The notes below the pieces were generated by a model, which was not told the origin of the DNA, did no database searches, and saw only the letters and a list, made by a program, of their open reading frames with translations. The position numbers and the translations under genes are program-made. Below, piece after piece: positions 1-9,495 of a stretch of DNA of 51,087 nt. Source of the stretch: Nitrospirota bacterium (GTDB taxonomy: Bacteria; Nitrospirota; Nitrospiria; 2-01-FULL-66-17); NCBI GenBank assembly GCA_040757335.1, contig JBFLXB010000004.1:100633-151719 (forward strand), read 5' to 3'. Within the stretch, counting starts at the first letter, position 1; every line of letters begins with the position of its first letter.

Positions 1-2
1 GG

Positions 3-3000
3 TTCTGGTGGCCCAACAACTCGTTGCCGCCCGGCACGTACGACATCCTGGTATATAACCCAGCGGCCGCGGGGGGACAAAGCACCATCTTGCCCAACGC
101 GTTCCAGGTGCTGGCGCCGACGCCGGCTATTGGGGCAACGACGCCCAGTTCGGTGATCTACGATGTTTCGGCTAGCCAGACGATCACGATTACCGGCTCT
201 GGTTTCGTCGTGGGGGCGACCGTGACCATTGGCACCCCGCCTGGCGGCCCATGCCCAGCTCCACCACGAAGCACCTGTCTGACGGGCGTGACGGTAAACG
301 GGACCGCCCCAACGCCTGCGACACCGTTTGTCCATGTCAGCGCCGGTCAGATCCGTTTCTATTGGAGCAATACCTCGTTGGCGCCTGGACGTCTGTATGA
401 CGTTACTGTGACCAACCCGGCGGCTGCAGGTGGGCTCTCGACCACGTTGGCTGATGCTTTCCAAGTAACAGGACCGGTGCCGCGTGTCACCAGCGTCGCG
501 CCCTCATCTGTTGAGTACAACGAGACGCCGAGCACCAGCGTCCGGGTGACCGGGCAGTTCTTTTACGAACCCCCTCCGGGAAGTCCATCGTCTGATCCCT
601 CCTACGTGACGGTGGGGACGTTGGTCTACCCCTGTGTTCTGGGTGCCGGTCCAGCCACGTCCGGAACGCCGTGCGTGCACATTGATCGACGCAACATCGA
701 CTTCTATTGGCCTAACACGGCCCTGGCCCCTGGTGCGTATACGGTGCAGGTTACGAATCCCGCATACGCGGGAGCGGAATCGGGTGGGCTCGCAAACGCC
801 TTCACAGTCACCGCACCGCAGCCGCAGATTCAACCAAACGGTATTCGCCCGCTGGCAGTAGCGGCCAACATCACCCCGCCGCGTGTGGTGGACGTTGCCG
901 GCGTCGATGATGCGGCCAATCACTTCGGGTTCGTGCCGGGCGCCACACTCACCCTGACCAACACCGCGACCACGGCATCGGTACCCCTTGTGTGCAACGC
1001 GGGGACTGTTCCGAGTGCCTCTGCCCGCTGTGTGTTCGTGGGCCCTGGGTTATTGCGATTCTTTTGGGACACCGCATTCTTGGGAGTGGGCTCGTACGAC
1101 GTGACGGTGGTCAATCCCGCAAGTCGCGGGGGCTTGGCCACGCCTGAACCCGGCAGGTTCCGCGTCACCGCGCTTCCCGAACTCATCAACGTGGCGCCGA
1201 GCACGGTGGGCTCGGGCGCTCGCAGCGCGGTGGTCGAACTCACGACCGCCGGGTTCCCGAGCGGATCAGTGGTTCGCATCGGTGTGCTCAATGCGAGTAC
1301 CCCGCCGTACGTGGATACGCAGGATGTCCAGGTGACGATGCGGTCGGCGTTCCGTGCGTTTGCCTCGGGCGACGGGGGAACCGTGGTGATCGACGTGGCC
1401 GAGGATCAAGCGCAGCCGGCCGATCGCCTGCTCTGGGTCACGATCACGAGCGCGGATGGCCAATATCGCTTTACATGCCCGGATCCGGCGAATGGTGCGG
1501 AAACCTGTACCTCCGGACTCACCATTACCCCACCGCCTGTGGTCACTGCGATCACACCGGCGCTGGGGGTCGGGGCTAGCAATAGGACCCTGTCCATTGC
1601 CGGCGATCGATTTGTCGCACCCGGCACCACGGTCACGCTGCCGACCGGCATAACCGGGACGTGCCCGGCGGCGAACGCGACAACGATCAACTGCACAGGG
1701 GTTGCCGTGGCGGCGACCGTGGCGCCGGGAGATGTCTCTGTCATCGTTACCAACCCGGACGGCGGCCGCACGACCGGAACCCTGACGATCAATGGGCCTC
1801 CCGTCATCTCGTCCGTGACACCGGCGTCTGGAACGGCAGGGGCTTCCTTGACGGTTCGCGTGCTCGGCTCGGGCTTCCAGGCCGGGTTGCTCCAACCGGA
1901 ATTCGGTGACATTACGGTGAACAGCTTCCAGCGAATCGACGCGGCAACGGTTGACATCAATATTACGATCCCGCCGGGTGCCGCGGACGGCTACCGATCG
2001 CTGACGACTACCAACCCGGACGGCGGGGCGGGGAGCGCACCGCAGGCTTTTTACGTCGGGACGTTGCCGTCGGATACGGCACAGGTTTTGGCAACGTTCG
2101 GCGAACAGGGTGAATCTCTCGTTCAGTACCGGCGTTCCCTCGGCCAGGCTTGGGGAACACAGATCGACGGCCCCATACTGTCCTCACCTCCAGTGTGGCA
2201 GGTCATGAAAGCCAATCCCACCCGGGATGAGCGCTTGTTGGCGGTGGTGGACGACCAGCGCCGTCTCACGGTGCACGTGTGGAACGGGCAGACGTGGGCG
2301 AATGCGCTGGCGGCCGCGTCATCAACAGGGCTGGCACGACCGTCGCAGACTGTTGACGTGGCGTTCGAGCAGCAAAGCGGACGTGGGGTCGTCGTCTACG
2401 CCACCAGCGATAGCACGACGTTGCGATACCGTCTGTGGGACGGAACAGCGTGGAGCGCCGAGGCCTTCGTCGAGGATCTGGTGAACGGCCAGCAGACAAC
2501 CGGTCGTCCGCTCTGGGTCCGTTTGGAGGCGCGCCCCACCACGAACGATCTAGTGCTGGTCTACGGAGACCAGAACAACGCGATCGCGGCCGCGGTGTGG
2601 CGAGGGAATCGTAACCAGTGGGAGGACTCGGTGCTGCTCACCAACGCGGCGGCCAGCCATGAGGCGCCGATTTTCGATATCGCGTTCGAGCGAGCGACGG
2701 GCCGAGCCATGGTGGTATGGGCCACTGGAAGTGAGACAACGCCGCATTACCGTATTTGGAGTCGTGACGCGAGTGATGTCGGGGGCTGGCAGGCCGAGGA
2801 CGTGGCGCCGTCCCTCGGGGTCACCACGGGCCAACCGATTCGCGCGCTTCGCGCGGTGGGTGACGGGTCCAACGGGGCCGGCGTGACCAATCGAATCGTC
2901 CTGGTTGCCAGCACGGGGTCCGCAGCGCCGGCCCTGGTAGCGGTGGTGTGGGACGGCGTCCAGTGGTCCGCCAGCACTCAAGTACTCACACCAACACTCC

Positions 3001-4979
3001 GAGCGCAGGACGGGGTGCGCGGTTTCGACGTCGTGTCCCAGGGTGCCAACGGGAACTTCCTCGCGGTGTATGCGACCACGGCGAACCCCAACGGCGTGTC
3101 TCGAACCTACGCAATGGCAACCGGTGCCTGGTCAACGGTGGAGACCGACGTGGCACTTCCGGCGAGCGGCTCACCCGCCCTTTCCTTCCCGGCCTGGACC
3201 GAGTTGGCGTCGTCTCGTGGCATCAACGATGTCGCTCTGAGCCAATTCGACACCCTCGGTCGTGTCCTGCTGGCGCGTTGGAATGGAGCCGTATGGTCGG
3301 CCGCAACCGAAGCGCAGTCCTCGGGCTCGGGTCTTGTAGGCGCGCCGCCGGTGGCCGGCAAGAGCGTGGCCGTGACGCTGGCGCAACATCTGAGAGGGCT
3401 AGGGCCAGCAATCACGCCGCCGTCCTCCATTGCGGATGGCATTCCGCCGGGCACACCGACGCTGTCGGCCGGGACCGCGACGATCACGACGGTACCTCTT
3501 TCGTGGGCGGCGGTCGGTGACGACGGGACGGGTGGAGGCCGTGTGCTCCGATATGAGTTGCGAATGTCGTCAGTCTCGTCGAGCTCGGTCCGGAACGTGA
3601 TGCCCACCCAGGATCCCGGTGGAACCGAGACCCTGACGGTGTCCTCGCTGTCGGCTGGGACTTCGTATGCCTTCGACATTCGCGCGATCGACGACGCCGG
3701 CAACGTGTCAGCATGGTCAAATGCCGTGACGGTGACCACGGTCACTGACCAGCCGCCTCCGGCCGTGTCCCTGACGGTGGCGCCCGGGTCGCCCCCGACG
3801 GCGAACTCGATTGCAATCCAGTGGACGGAGCCTTCGGATGATTCGGGGCCGATTGATGGATACCAGGTGCGGTACACGAACGCGGCCACATTTGACTTTG
3901 ATTCGGCGATGCCTTACACGCTGCATCTGCCGACCGTTTCGGGGGGGAACGCCTCGCTTGTGATCGATGGGCTCGTGCCCAATACGACGTACCGAATCGG
4001 CGTGAAAGCCATCGACGCGGTTGGCCAAATCGGGAGCTTATCCAACGTCTTGGCAGCCACGACCACCGTGAATGGCGCCGACATCACACCTCCAGCAGCG
4101 GTTACGGACCTCGCAGTCTTCGGAGGCGCGACCACGAGCAACTCGTTGTTGCTGCAATGGACCGCGACTGGTGACGACGGGACGGCTGGGGTTGCCAGCG
4201 CTTATGAGATACGGTATGCGACCATTCCGTTGGCCGCCGCGAACTTTTCCCAAGGAACGTTGATCGGCTCGATGCCGCCTGGTCAGCCTGGCACCGCGCA
4301 AGAACTGCCGGTACGCGGTTTGATGTCTAACACCACCTACTACTTCGGACTCCGGGTGATCGATGACGGCGGGAATCCCTCATTGCTATCAAATGTGGTC
4401 ATCGTGCGGACGGCTCTCCGGAGCGGGTACACGATCGTATCGGTTCCTCTCTTGTTATCGCCCCCAAACAATACTCCTGACGTCGTTTTTGGCGACGACG
4501 TCGGTCTTCCCCCGTATGCCTATCATTGGCTGTCGTCAGGGCCCACGGTCGCCGATGGCTGTTACACTGGCACCGTGTCCCAGCCTGCGTTTCCCACGTG
4601 TGCCCCGCTCACGTTGATCCAAACGGGATCGGCATACTATCTGTACGCTGCGGGAACCCTCGCGGTGCTCGATGCCGCAGGCACTCCTGTGGCCGCTGGT
4701 ACGTTCGAGGTGGACCTCGTGGAAGGCTTCAATATGGTAGGGAATCCGTATGGACAGCCGATCAGTCTTGCCGATGTCAGCGTCAGACGGGCATCGACCG
4801 TGCTGTCATTCGCTGCTGCGGTGGCACAAGGCTGGGTGGGTGGCGCGATGTATCTTTATGACGGAGCGGCCTTCCAGGCGTATGGCCCTGGAGACCCTGC
4901 CGCGGTGTTTCACCCCTGGAACGGTGCCTGGATCGAGAGCCGCGTGGCCGACGCGGTGTTGATCTTCGCGGCTCCGTAG
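3..4979 (+). CDS. Large multidomain secreted/surface protein with TIG and fibronectin III repeats (5' end missing)
   Basis: The reading frame is open from the first bases of the window, and the residues before the first possible start (FWWPNNSLPPGTYD) match the internal repeat unit, so the gene begins upstream. About 1,658 residues are visible. In order: about six IPT/TIG-like beta-sandwich repeats (residues 1-690; recurring FYW-N-LAPG and VTNPAAAGG signatures, later VTPASG), a region of propeller-like W-DG-W repeats (about 700-1130), three FnIII domains (about 1140-1480; endings such as AIDDAGNVSAWSN) and a distinct C-terminal domain of about 170 residues. No LPXTG motif or membrane anchor is visible. 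TIG and FnIII domains are typical of extracellular binding or scaffold proteins; ligand and export route are unknown. The next gene, 10 bp downstream, is also secreted and ends in an FnIII-like domain, so the two probably form an operon. Confidence 0.8.
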   Translation, partial: FWWPNNSLPPGTYDILVYNPAAAGGQSTILPNAFQVLAPTPAIGATTPSSVIYDVSASQTITITGSGFVVGATVTIGTPPGGPCPAPPRSTCLTGVTVNGTAPTPATPFVHVSAGQIRFYWSNTSLAPGRLYDVTVTNPAAAGGLSTTLADAFQVTGPVPRVTSVAPSSVEYNETPSTSVRVTGQFFYEPPPGSPSSDPSYVTVGTLVYPCVLGAGPATSGTPCVHIDRRNIDFYWPNTALAPGAYTVQVTNPAYAGAESGGLANAFTVTAPQPQIQPNGIRPLAVAANITPPRVVDVAGVDDAANHFGFVPGATLTLTNTATTASVPLVCNAGTVPSASARCVFVGPGLLRFFWDTAFLGVGSYDVTVVNPASRGGLATPEPGRFRVTALPELINVAPSTVGSGARSAVVELTTAGFPSGSVVRIGVLNASTPPYVDTQDVQVTMRSAFRAFASGDGGTVVIDVAEDQAQPADRLLWVTITSADGQYRFTCPDPANGAETCTSGLTITPPPVVTAITPALGVGASNRTLSIAGDRFVAPGTTVTLPTGITGTCPAANATTINCTGVAVAATVAPGDVSVIVTNPDGGRTTGTLTINGPPVISSVTPASGTAGASLTVRVLGSGFQAGLLQPEFGDITVNSFQRIDAATVDINITIPPGAADGYRSLTTTNPDGGAGSAPQAFYVGTLPSDTAQVLATFGEQGESLVQYRRSLGQAWGTQIDGPILSSPPVWQVMKANPTRDERLLAVVDDQRRLTVHVWNGQTWANALAAASSTGLARPSQTVDVAFEQQSGRGVVVYATSDSTTLRYRLWDGTAWSAEAFVEDLVNGQQTTGRPLWVRLEARPTTNDLVLVYGDQNNAIAAAVWRGNRNQWEDSVLLTNAAASHEAPIFDIAFERATGRAMVVWATGSETTPHYRIWSRDASDVGGWQAEDVAPSLGVTTGQPIRALRAVGDGSNGAGVTNRIVLVASTGSAAPALVAVVWDGVQWSASTQVLTPTLRAQDGVRGFDVVSQGANGNFLAVYATTANPNGVSRTYAMATGAWSTVETDVALPASGSPALSFPAWTELASSRGINDVALSQFDTLGRVLLARWNGAVWSAATEAQSSGSGLVGAPPVAGKSVAVTLAQHLRGLGPAITPPSSIADGIPPGTPTLSAGTATITTVPLSWAAVGDDGTGGGRVLRYELRMSSVSSSSVRNVMPTQDPGGTETLTVSSLSAGTSYAFDIRAIDDAGNVSAWSNAVTVTTVTDQPPPAVSLTVAPGSPPTANSIAIQWTEPSDDSGPIDGYQVRYTNAATFDFDSAMPYTLHLPTVSGGNASLVIDGLVPNTTYRIGVKAIDAVGQIGSLSNVLAATTTVNGADITPPAAVTDLAVFGGATTSNSLLLQWTATGDDGTAGVASAYEIRYATIPLAAANFSQGTLIGSMPPGQPGTAQELPVRGLMSNTTYYFGLRVIDDGGNPSLLSNVVIVRTALRSGYTIVSVPLLLSPPNNTPDVVFGDDVGLPPYAYHWLSSGPTVADGCYTGTVSQPAFPTCAPLTLIQTGSAYYLYAAGTLAVLDAAGTPVAAGTFEVDLVEGFNMVGNPYGQPISLADVSVRRASTVLSFAAAVAQGWVGGAMYLYDGAAFQAYGPGDPAAVFHPWNGAWIESRVADAVLIFAAP

Positions 4980-4989
4980 GGTCGAGCTT

Positions 4990-5811
4990 ATGAGGATGAG
5001 CGCGCTCAAACGGAAGTGGATCTTAGCGGCCCTGGCGGGATGGTTGGCGGCCGTGGTACCGCTGGTCGCTTCTGGGGCGGAAATTCAGCTGACGGTCTCG
5101 GTTCCGCACCCGGATGCGGAAGGCGGTGTGGCGACGAATCGCCTTCGACTGGGGATGACACCGTCGGCCACCAATGCCTTTGATCCGTCGCTCGACCTGA
5201 AGGCGTTCCCCTCTCCGGGGTTGTCGGCAGCGGTGTGGCATCCGGAGTATGCCACCGCACAGCAGTCCTTGTGGTGGGACCTCCGCGAAGATGCGTTTCC
5301 CCAGGTCTGGGAGGTGGAGGTGAGTTCGGATCGGCCCAACGCGAGTATCACGATCAGCGGAGCCGCGCCGCCCACAGTTCCAAACGACTGCTCACAAGGT
5401 CAATGGACCCTGCGTGACACGGAAACCAACCAAATCTTCGAACTCGGGGTCTCGCCACTGACATACCAGTATCTCAACACAGCAGGCGTGACACGCCGGT
5501 TCGTGGTCCGCGCGGACGAACTCTCCGCAATGTCGCCCCCGGAGCCGCAGAACCTCTGGAGCCCTCGCCAGGGGAGGGCAAGCGTCTACCTGGCGTGGTC
5601 CGGTACGGATGATCCGTCCACTCGTTATCACGTGTACCGAGAAACCGCCCAAGGAACCGTTCGGTTGACGGAGACCTCGATCGCGACCGCGAGTTTTGTG
5701 GACACCGGCGTTGATCGAACCGTCCCCCTCACCTATCGCATCACTGCCGTGGCCGAGAGCGGATGCGAGAGCGGGTACTCGACCCCGTTCACGCTCGCGC
5801 CGCATCGTTGA
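4990..5811 (+). CDS. Secreted protein with C-terminal fibronectin III-like domain
   Basis: A 273-residue protein starting MRMSALKRK, with a basic n-region, a hydrophobic core (about residues 10-28) and a likely signal-peptidase site near VASGA-EIQ, so probably exported. The middle part is of unknown family. The last 85 residues (from about PPEPQNLWSP) resemble an FnIII sandwich, with a YHVYRET strand and a YRITAVAESG strand; two cysteines (about residues 131 and 264) could form a disulfide. A second ATG six bases downstream is an equally good start, and no strong ribosome binding site is visible. It lies 10 bp after the giant TIG/FnIII gene and may be its partner or a minor component of the same surface structure. 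Function unknown. Confidence 0.7.
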   Translation: MRMSALKRKWILAALAGWLAAVVPLVASGAEIQLTVSVPHPDAEGGVATNRLRLGMTPSATNAFDPSLDLKAFPSPGLSAAVWHPEYATAQQSLWWDLREDAFPQVWEVEVSSDRPNASITISGAAPPTVPNDCSQGQWTLRDTETNQIFELGVSPLTYQYLNTAGVTRRFVVRADELSAMSPPEPQNLWSPRQGRASVYLAWSGTDDPSTRYHVYRETAQGTVRLTETSIATASFVDTGVDRTVPLTYRITAVAESGCESGYSTPFTLAPHR

Positions 5812-5828
5812 TGCGAGTTGACCGATGT

Positions 5829-5855
5829 GCGCGGACCGGATCACTCTATCCGCGC
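5829..5855 (+). terminator. Possible terminator hairpin after the secreted-protein pair
   Basis: Perfect 7-bp stem GCGCGGA/TCCGCGC with a 13-nt loop, followed by a short T-rich stretch (TTGTTT). It sits 18 bp after the stop of the preceding gene and just ahead of the thi promoter. The T-tract is weak, so this is tentative. Confidence 0.45.
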
Positions 5856-5863
5856 CCGGTTGT

Positions 5864-5893
5864 TTGACTTCGATTTCCTACGCTCGATATAAT
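5864..5893 (+). promoter_or_regulatory. Sigma70-type promoter for the thiS-thiG-thiE operon
   Basis: TTGACT (5864-5869), an 18-bp spacer and a perfect TATAAT (5888-5893). Transcription would start near 5900, leaving only about 20 nt before the thiS ATG. That is too short for a TPP riboswitch. Confidence 0.75.
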
Positions 5894-5918
5894 TTGTTCG
5901 TTCCTCCGCCGCCTACTG

Positions 5919-6170
5919 ATGTCCTCGATCCGCGATCAACGCCGCCTCGACCGTCCCGCGGGTATCGCGATCGCGGTAAATGGCACCATCACCACCGTGG
6001 ACCACGGAACCACCGTGACACAGATGTTGAACCAACTGGGCATCGTGGCCCCGCGCGTGGCGGTTGAGATCAACCTCGCGGTCATTGATCGCGAGGCGTT
6101 CGAACGGACGACGCTGCGGGAGGGCGATCGCGTCGAGATCGTGAGTTTTGTGGGGGGTGGCCATGGGTGA
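5919..6170 (+). CDS. thiS: ThiS sulfur carrier protein (with atypical C-terminal tail)
   Basis: An 83-residue beta-grasp protein. Core ThiS features are IAVNGTI, the hydrophobic heart [13 protein letters not shown], and the closing [12 protein letters not shown]. ThiS is adenylated and thiocarboxylated on its C-terminal glycine and donates sulfur to ThiG for the thiazole ring of thiamine. Family members normally stop at GG; here the frame runs on to GGGHG because the stop codon lies inside the thiG start (ATGGGTGA). Either the final HG is removed, or the last Gly after His is the modified residue. There are about 15 extra residues at the N-terminus before the usual start of the fold. First gene of a thi operon, overlapping thiG by 8 bp. 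Confidence 0.88.
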   Translation: MSSIRDQRRLDRPAGIAIAVNGTITTVDHGTTVTQMLNQLGIVAPRVAVEINLAVIDREAFERTTLREGDRVEIVSFVGGGHG

Positions 6171-6936
6171 GCGGTGGCGGATCGGACCGATCGAGCTCAA
6201 GTCCCGCTTGATCGTCGGCACCGGGAAATTTAAAGACTTTGCCGAGACCAAGCGGGTCATCGACGCGGCCGGCGCGGACATGGTGACGGTCGCGGTTCGG
6301 CGGGTGAACATTCTCGACCGCTCCAGCGAAAATCTCCTCGATTATCTGAGTCCGAAGGATTACCATATCTTGCCGAATACTGCGGGGTGTTATACCGCGG
6401 AGGATGCCGTGCGGACCGCGCGACTGGCGCGTGCGGCGGGGATTTCGGACCTCGTCAAACTGGAAGTGATCGGCGACCAGCGGACGCTGTTTCCCGATAA
6501 TGAAGCGCTGTTGGCTGCGGCGAAGACGCTGGTCAAGGAAGGTTTTGTGGTGTTGCCCTACACCACCGACGACCCGGTGATGGCCAAGAAGCTGGAAGAG
6601 GTCGGGTGCGCGGCGGTGATGCCGCTGGCGGCGCCGATCGGCTCGGGCCTTGGCATCCGCAACCCGTACAATCTGCGGATTATCTTGGAAACGGTTCGGG
6701 TGCCGGTGATCGTCGACGCCGGGGTGGGTACGGCCTCCGACGCGGCAATTGCGATGGAACTCGGGTGCGCGGGTGTGTTGATGAACACCGGGATCGCGGG
6801 CGCCAGCAACCCGCTGCTCATGGCGGAGGCGATGCGTGATGCCGTCCGTGCCGGGCGCCTGGCTTACCGAGCGGGCCGCATCCCCAAAAAGCTCTACGCC
6901 ACGGCGTCGAGTCCTCTTGAGGGCATCATCGAATAG
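6163..6936 (+). CDS. thiG: Thiazole synthase ThiG
   Basis: A 257-residue TIM-barrel enzyme that condenses deoxyxylulose 5-phosphate, dehydroglycine and ThiS-thiocarboxylate sulfur into thiazole phosphate. Visible family motifs: the N-terminal [33 protein letters not shown], the Schiff-base lysine in LVKLEVIGD (about Lys99), [12 protein letters not shown], and the phosphate-binding end [18 protein letters not shown] followed by TGIAGA. I chose ATG 6163 (MGERWRIGP) over the upstream TTG because it fits the family N-terminus. It overlaps thiS by 8 bp, implying translational coupling, and thiE follows. Confidence 0.96.
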   Translation: MGERWRIGPIELKSRLIVGTGKFKDFAETKRVIDAAGADMVTVAVRRVNILDRSSENLLDYLSPKDYHILPNTAGCYTAEDAVRTARLARAAGISDLVKLEVIGDQRTLFPDNEALLAAAKTLVKEGFVVLPYTTDDPVMAKKLEEVGCAAVMPLAAPIGSGLGIRNPYNLRIILETVRVPVIVDAGVGTASDAAIAMELGCAGVLMNTGIAGASNPLLMAEAMRDAVRAGRLAYRAGRIPKKLYATASSPLEGIIE

Positions 6937-7025
6937 GTCCGCGTCTCGGTTTGCCGTACCACGCCTACGGCCACGACTCGTTCCGGAGGGGCATCGGCGA
7001 AGTTCCCGGGGGAGTTGCTCGCAGT

Positions 7026-7679
7026 ATGCCCCCTGATTGGCTGCTCTATCTCATTACCGACCGACATCGAGTCGGCTCGCGCGGCCTTCATGTCGCGGTC
7101 GCGGACGCCATGCGGGGCGGCGTTCGCGCCGTTCAGCTTCGCGAGAAAGACCTTCCTCTGCGGGCGTTCCTCCCTCTGGCGGCGGAGATCCGGAAGCTGA
7201 CGGCACAGATGGGCGCCCGCCTGCTCATCAACGGTCGCGTGGACGTCATGCTGGCGGTCGATGCGGACGGCGTCCATTTGAGATCCGATAGTCTGCCCAT
7301 CCGCGCCGTCCGCGGCGTGATTGGGCCGAATAAGTTCCTGGGAGTCTCCACACACTCGCTTGTGGAGGTGGAGCGCGCCGCGGACGACGGAGCGGATTTT
7401 GTGACCTTCGGCCCGGTGTACGAGACTCCGGCAAAGGTTCGATACGGCGCTCCGACCGGGCTCGATGCGTTGGCGACGGTATGCCGCCGGGCCCGTGTCC
7501 CGGTCTACGCGTTGGGCGGCATCACGCGGGCAAGGATTCCCGAGGTCGTGGCGGTCGGGGCGTACGGGGTGGCGATCATCGGGGAAATTATGTCTAGTCG
7601 GGATATCGAGCATGCGGCGCGAACCTGTCTTGGCGCTGTGAGACACGCGACGAGCCGCCGTTCGGTTGACCCAGGGTAG
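7026..7679 (+). CDS. thiE: Thiamine-phosphate synthase ThiE
   Basis: A 217-residue TIM-barrel enzyme joining HMP pyrophosphate and thiazole phosphate into thiamine monophosphate. Motifs: LYLITDR near the N-terminus, VQLREKDLP (substrate and diphosphate contacts), LLINGRVDVMLAVDADGVHL, GVSTHSL, the FGPVYETPAK loop and the ALGGIT phosphate site. The frame is open back to 6951, but the family start matches ATG 7026 (MPPDWLLYLITDR), with a purine-rich GGGGGAG upstream. Third gene of the thi operon, 89 bp after thiG. The last 20 residues are an unconserved basic tail. Confidence 0.92.
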   Translation: MPPDWLLYLITDRHRVGSRGLHVAVADAMRGGVRAVQLREKDLPLRAFLPLAAEIRKLTAQMGARLLINGRVDVMLAVDADGVHLRSDSLPIRAVRGVIGPNKFLGVSTHSLVEVERAADDGADFVTFGPVYETPAKVRYGAPTGLDALATVCRRARVPVYALGGITRARIPEVVAVGAYGVAIIGEIMSSRDIEHAARTCLGAVRHATSRRSVDPG

Positions 7680-7693
7680 GCCGGGTGTTAGAA

Positions 7694-7722
7694 TTGATTT
7701 GCCGTACCGGAAATACTAGAAA
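7694..7722 (+). promoter_or_regulatory. Candidate promoter of the proteasome operon
   Basis: TTGATT (7694-7699), a 17-bp spacer and TAGAAA (7717-7722), each matching four of six consensus bases. It is followed by a very strong AAGGAGG ribosome binding site (7735-7741) ahead of the mpa ATG. The 67-bp gap after thiE is otherwise empty. Confidence 0.45.
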
Positions 7723-7746
7723 AGTATCACCAAGAAAGGAGGGGCT

Positions 7747-9495
7747 ATGAGCGAGTCGAAGCGCCAAGTGGGCAAGCTCAACGCCTTGAAATCCACCCTC
7801 CGCAAGCTGCAGGACCAGTTGTCAGGCAGCGAGTCCGGCGACGCTTTGGGATACCGGCGCGAGATCGACCGCCTCCAGCAACAGGTTCGTCTGATCGAAG
7901 ACGAGCTCCGAAAGACTGAGCACTCAAAGGATCAGCTCGACCAGGCGCACCGCCAGAACGAGAAGCTGATCCTGGCCCTGCAGGAAGCTCGTGAGCAGAT
8001 CGAGGCGCTGCGCCAGGAAGTCGAGAAGCTGACCGCGCCGCCATCCTCGTTTGCGGTCTTCTCCGACGCGAATTCCGACGGGACTGTCAACGTCTACGTG
8101 GCCGGGCGCAAGATGAAAGTCAACGTGCATCCCAGCCTCAAGGTGCCCGAGCTGCGTCGGGGACAACAGTTGATTCTCAATGAAGCCCTCAACGTCGTCG
8201 AAGGCCGAGATTTCGAGCTCCAAGGGGAAGTCGTCCGGTTGAAAGACCTCCTGGAAGACCGGCGTGCGATTGTCATGCTTCGGGCCGATGAAGAGCGCGT
8301 CGCGGAGATCGCCGCCTCGCTCGACAGCGAACGGTTGAGCGTCGGCGATCACCTCCTCTTCGATACTCGATCGGGATATGTCTTGGAAAAACTTCCCAAG
8401 TCCGAGGTCGAAGAGTTGGTTTTGGAAGAGGTTCCCGACGTCAGCTACGAGCAGATCGGGGGACTCGGGGACCAGATTGAACAAATTCGGGACGCGGTGG
8501 AATTGCCGTTTCTCCATCGCGAGCTGTTCGCCGAGTATCGGCTCTCGCCGCCCAAAGGGGTGCTCCTCTACGGTCCGCCGGGATGCGGGAAAACACTGAT
8601 CGCCAAAGCCGTCGCGAATTCCATCGCCAAGAAAATGGAGCATGTCTCGGGTCGCGAAGTGAAGAGTTACTTTCTCCACGTGAAAGGTCCCGAGCTGCTC
8701 AACAAATACGTGGGAGAAAGCGAGCGACAGATCCGGGAGGTCTTCAAGAAGGCCAGGGAAAAGGCGCAGGAAGGGATGCCCGTGATTGTATTCTTCGACG
8801 AGATGGACTCGCTGTTTCGTACCCGTGGAACAGGGATCTCTTCTGACGTCGAAGCGACGATCGTGCCGCAGTTTCTGGCGGAAATCGACGGGGTCGAGAG
8901 TCTGCGGAACGTCATTGTGATCGGGGCGAGCAACCGGCAGGACCTCATTGATCCCGCCGTCCTGCGCCCGGGTCGCTTGGATGTAAAAATCCGCATCGAC
9001 CGACCGGACCGTCGAGCCGCGAAAGAGATTTTCGGGAAGTACCTCACCGCTGATTTGCCCTACCACAATCAGGCCGCGGAGCCGGGCGAGGTCCTGGTGG
9101 GGGGCCTCATCGACCGAGTGGTCGATCAGATGTACAGCACCGCCGACGAGAACCGGTTCCTCGAGGTCACCTACGCCAATGGCGAGAAGGAGACGTTGTA
9201 CTTCAAAGACTTTGTGAGTGGGGCGTTGATAGAGGGTGTGGTGTCGCGCTCCAAGAAGTACGCGATCAAGCGGACGATCGCAACCGGAGAGCGGGGGATC
9301 CGTATCGAAGATCTCCTCAAGGCCGCGCGGGACGAGTTCCGTGAACACGAGGATCTCCCGAACACGACCAACCCCGACGACTGGGCCAAGATCGCGGGGC
9401 GCAAGAGCGAGAAGATTATGCACGTCCGGACGATGACCGGACGTGCGACCGAGTCCCGCTCCGTTGAGACCGTCACCACGGGCCACTATCTATGA
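7747..9495 (+). CDS. mpa: Proteasome-activating AAA+ ATPase (Mpa/ARC)
   Basis: A 582-residue unfoldase that recognises Pup-tagged proteins and threads them into the 20S core. An N-terminal coiled coil (about residues 10-95, many Leu/Gln/Glu heptads) would bind Pup. Two OB-fold segments follow (about 95-250), then the AAA+ module with Walker A GPPGCGKT (276-283), Walker B FFDEMD (349-354) and the sensor/arginine region around RPGRLD. The C-terminus ends GHYL, close to the GQYL tail that docks mycobacterial Mpa into PrcA pockets, so direct proteasome docking is expected. A strong AAGGAGG sits just before the ATG. The stop overlaps the dop start by 4 bp (ATGA). Confidence 0.96.
   Translation: MSESKRQVGKLNALKSTLRKLQDQLSGSESGDALGYRREIDRLQQQVRLIEDELRKTEHSKDQLDQAHRQNEKLILALQEAREQIEALRQEVEKLTAPPSSFAVFSDANSDGTVNVYVAGRKMKVNVHPSLKVPELRRGQQLILNEALNVVEGRDFELQGEVVRLKDLLEDRRAIVMLRADEERVAEIAASLDSERLSVGDHLLFDTRSGYVLEKLPKSEVEELVLEEVPDVSYEQIGGLGDQIEQIRDAVELPFLHRELFAEYRLSPPKGVLLYGPPGCGKTLIAKAVANSIAKKMEHVSGREVKSYFLHVKGPELLNKYVGESERQIREVFKKAREKAQEGMPVIVFFDEMDSLFRTRGTGISSDVEATIVPQFLAEIDGVESLRNVIVIGASNRQDLIDPAVLRPGRLDVKIRIDRPDRRAAKEIFGKYLTADLPYHNQAAEPGEVLVGGLIDRVVDQMYSTADENRFLEVTYANGEKETLYFKDFVSGALIEGVVSRSKKYAIKRTIATGERGIRIEDLLKAARDEFREHEDLPNTTNPDDWAKIAGRKSEKIMHVRTMTGRATESRSVETVTTGHYL

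Noticed and set aside
24-26. TTG 24 as the true start of the first gene
   Set aside because: Residues encoded before it continue the TIG repeat, so the gene starts outside the window.
5812-5918. TPP riboswitch ahead of the thi operon
   Set aside because: The promoter leaves only about 20 nt of leader, and no THI-box sequence is visible.
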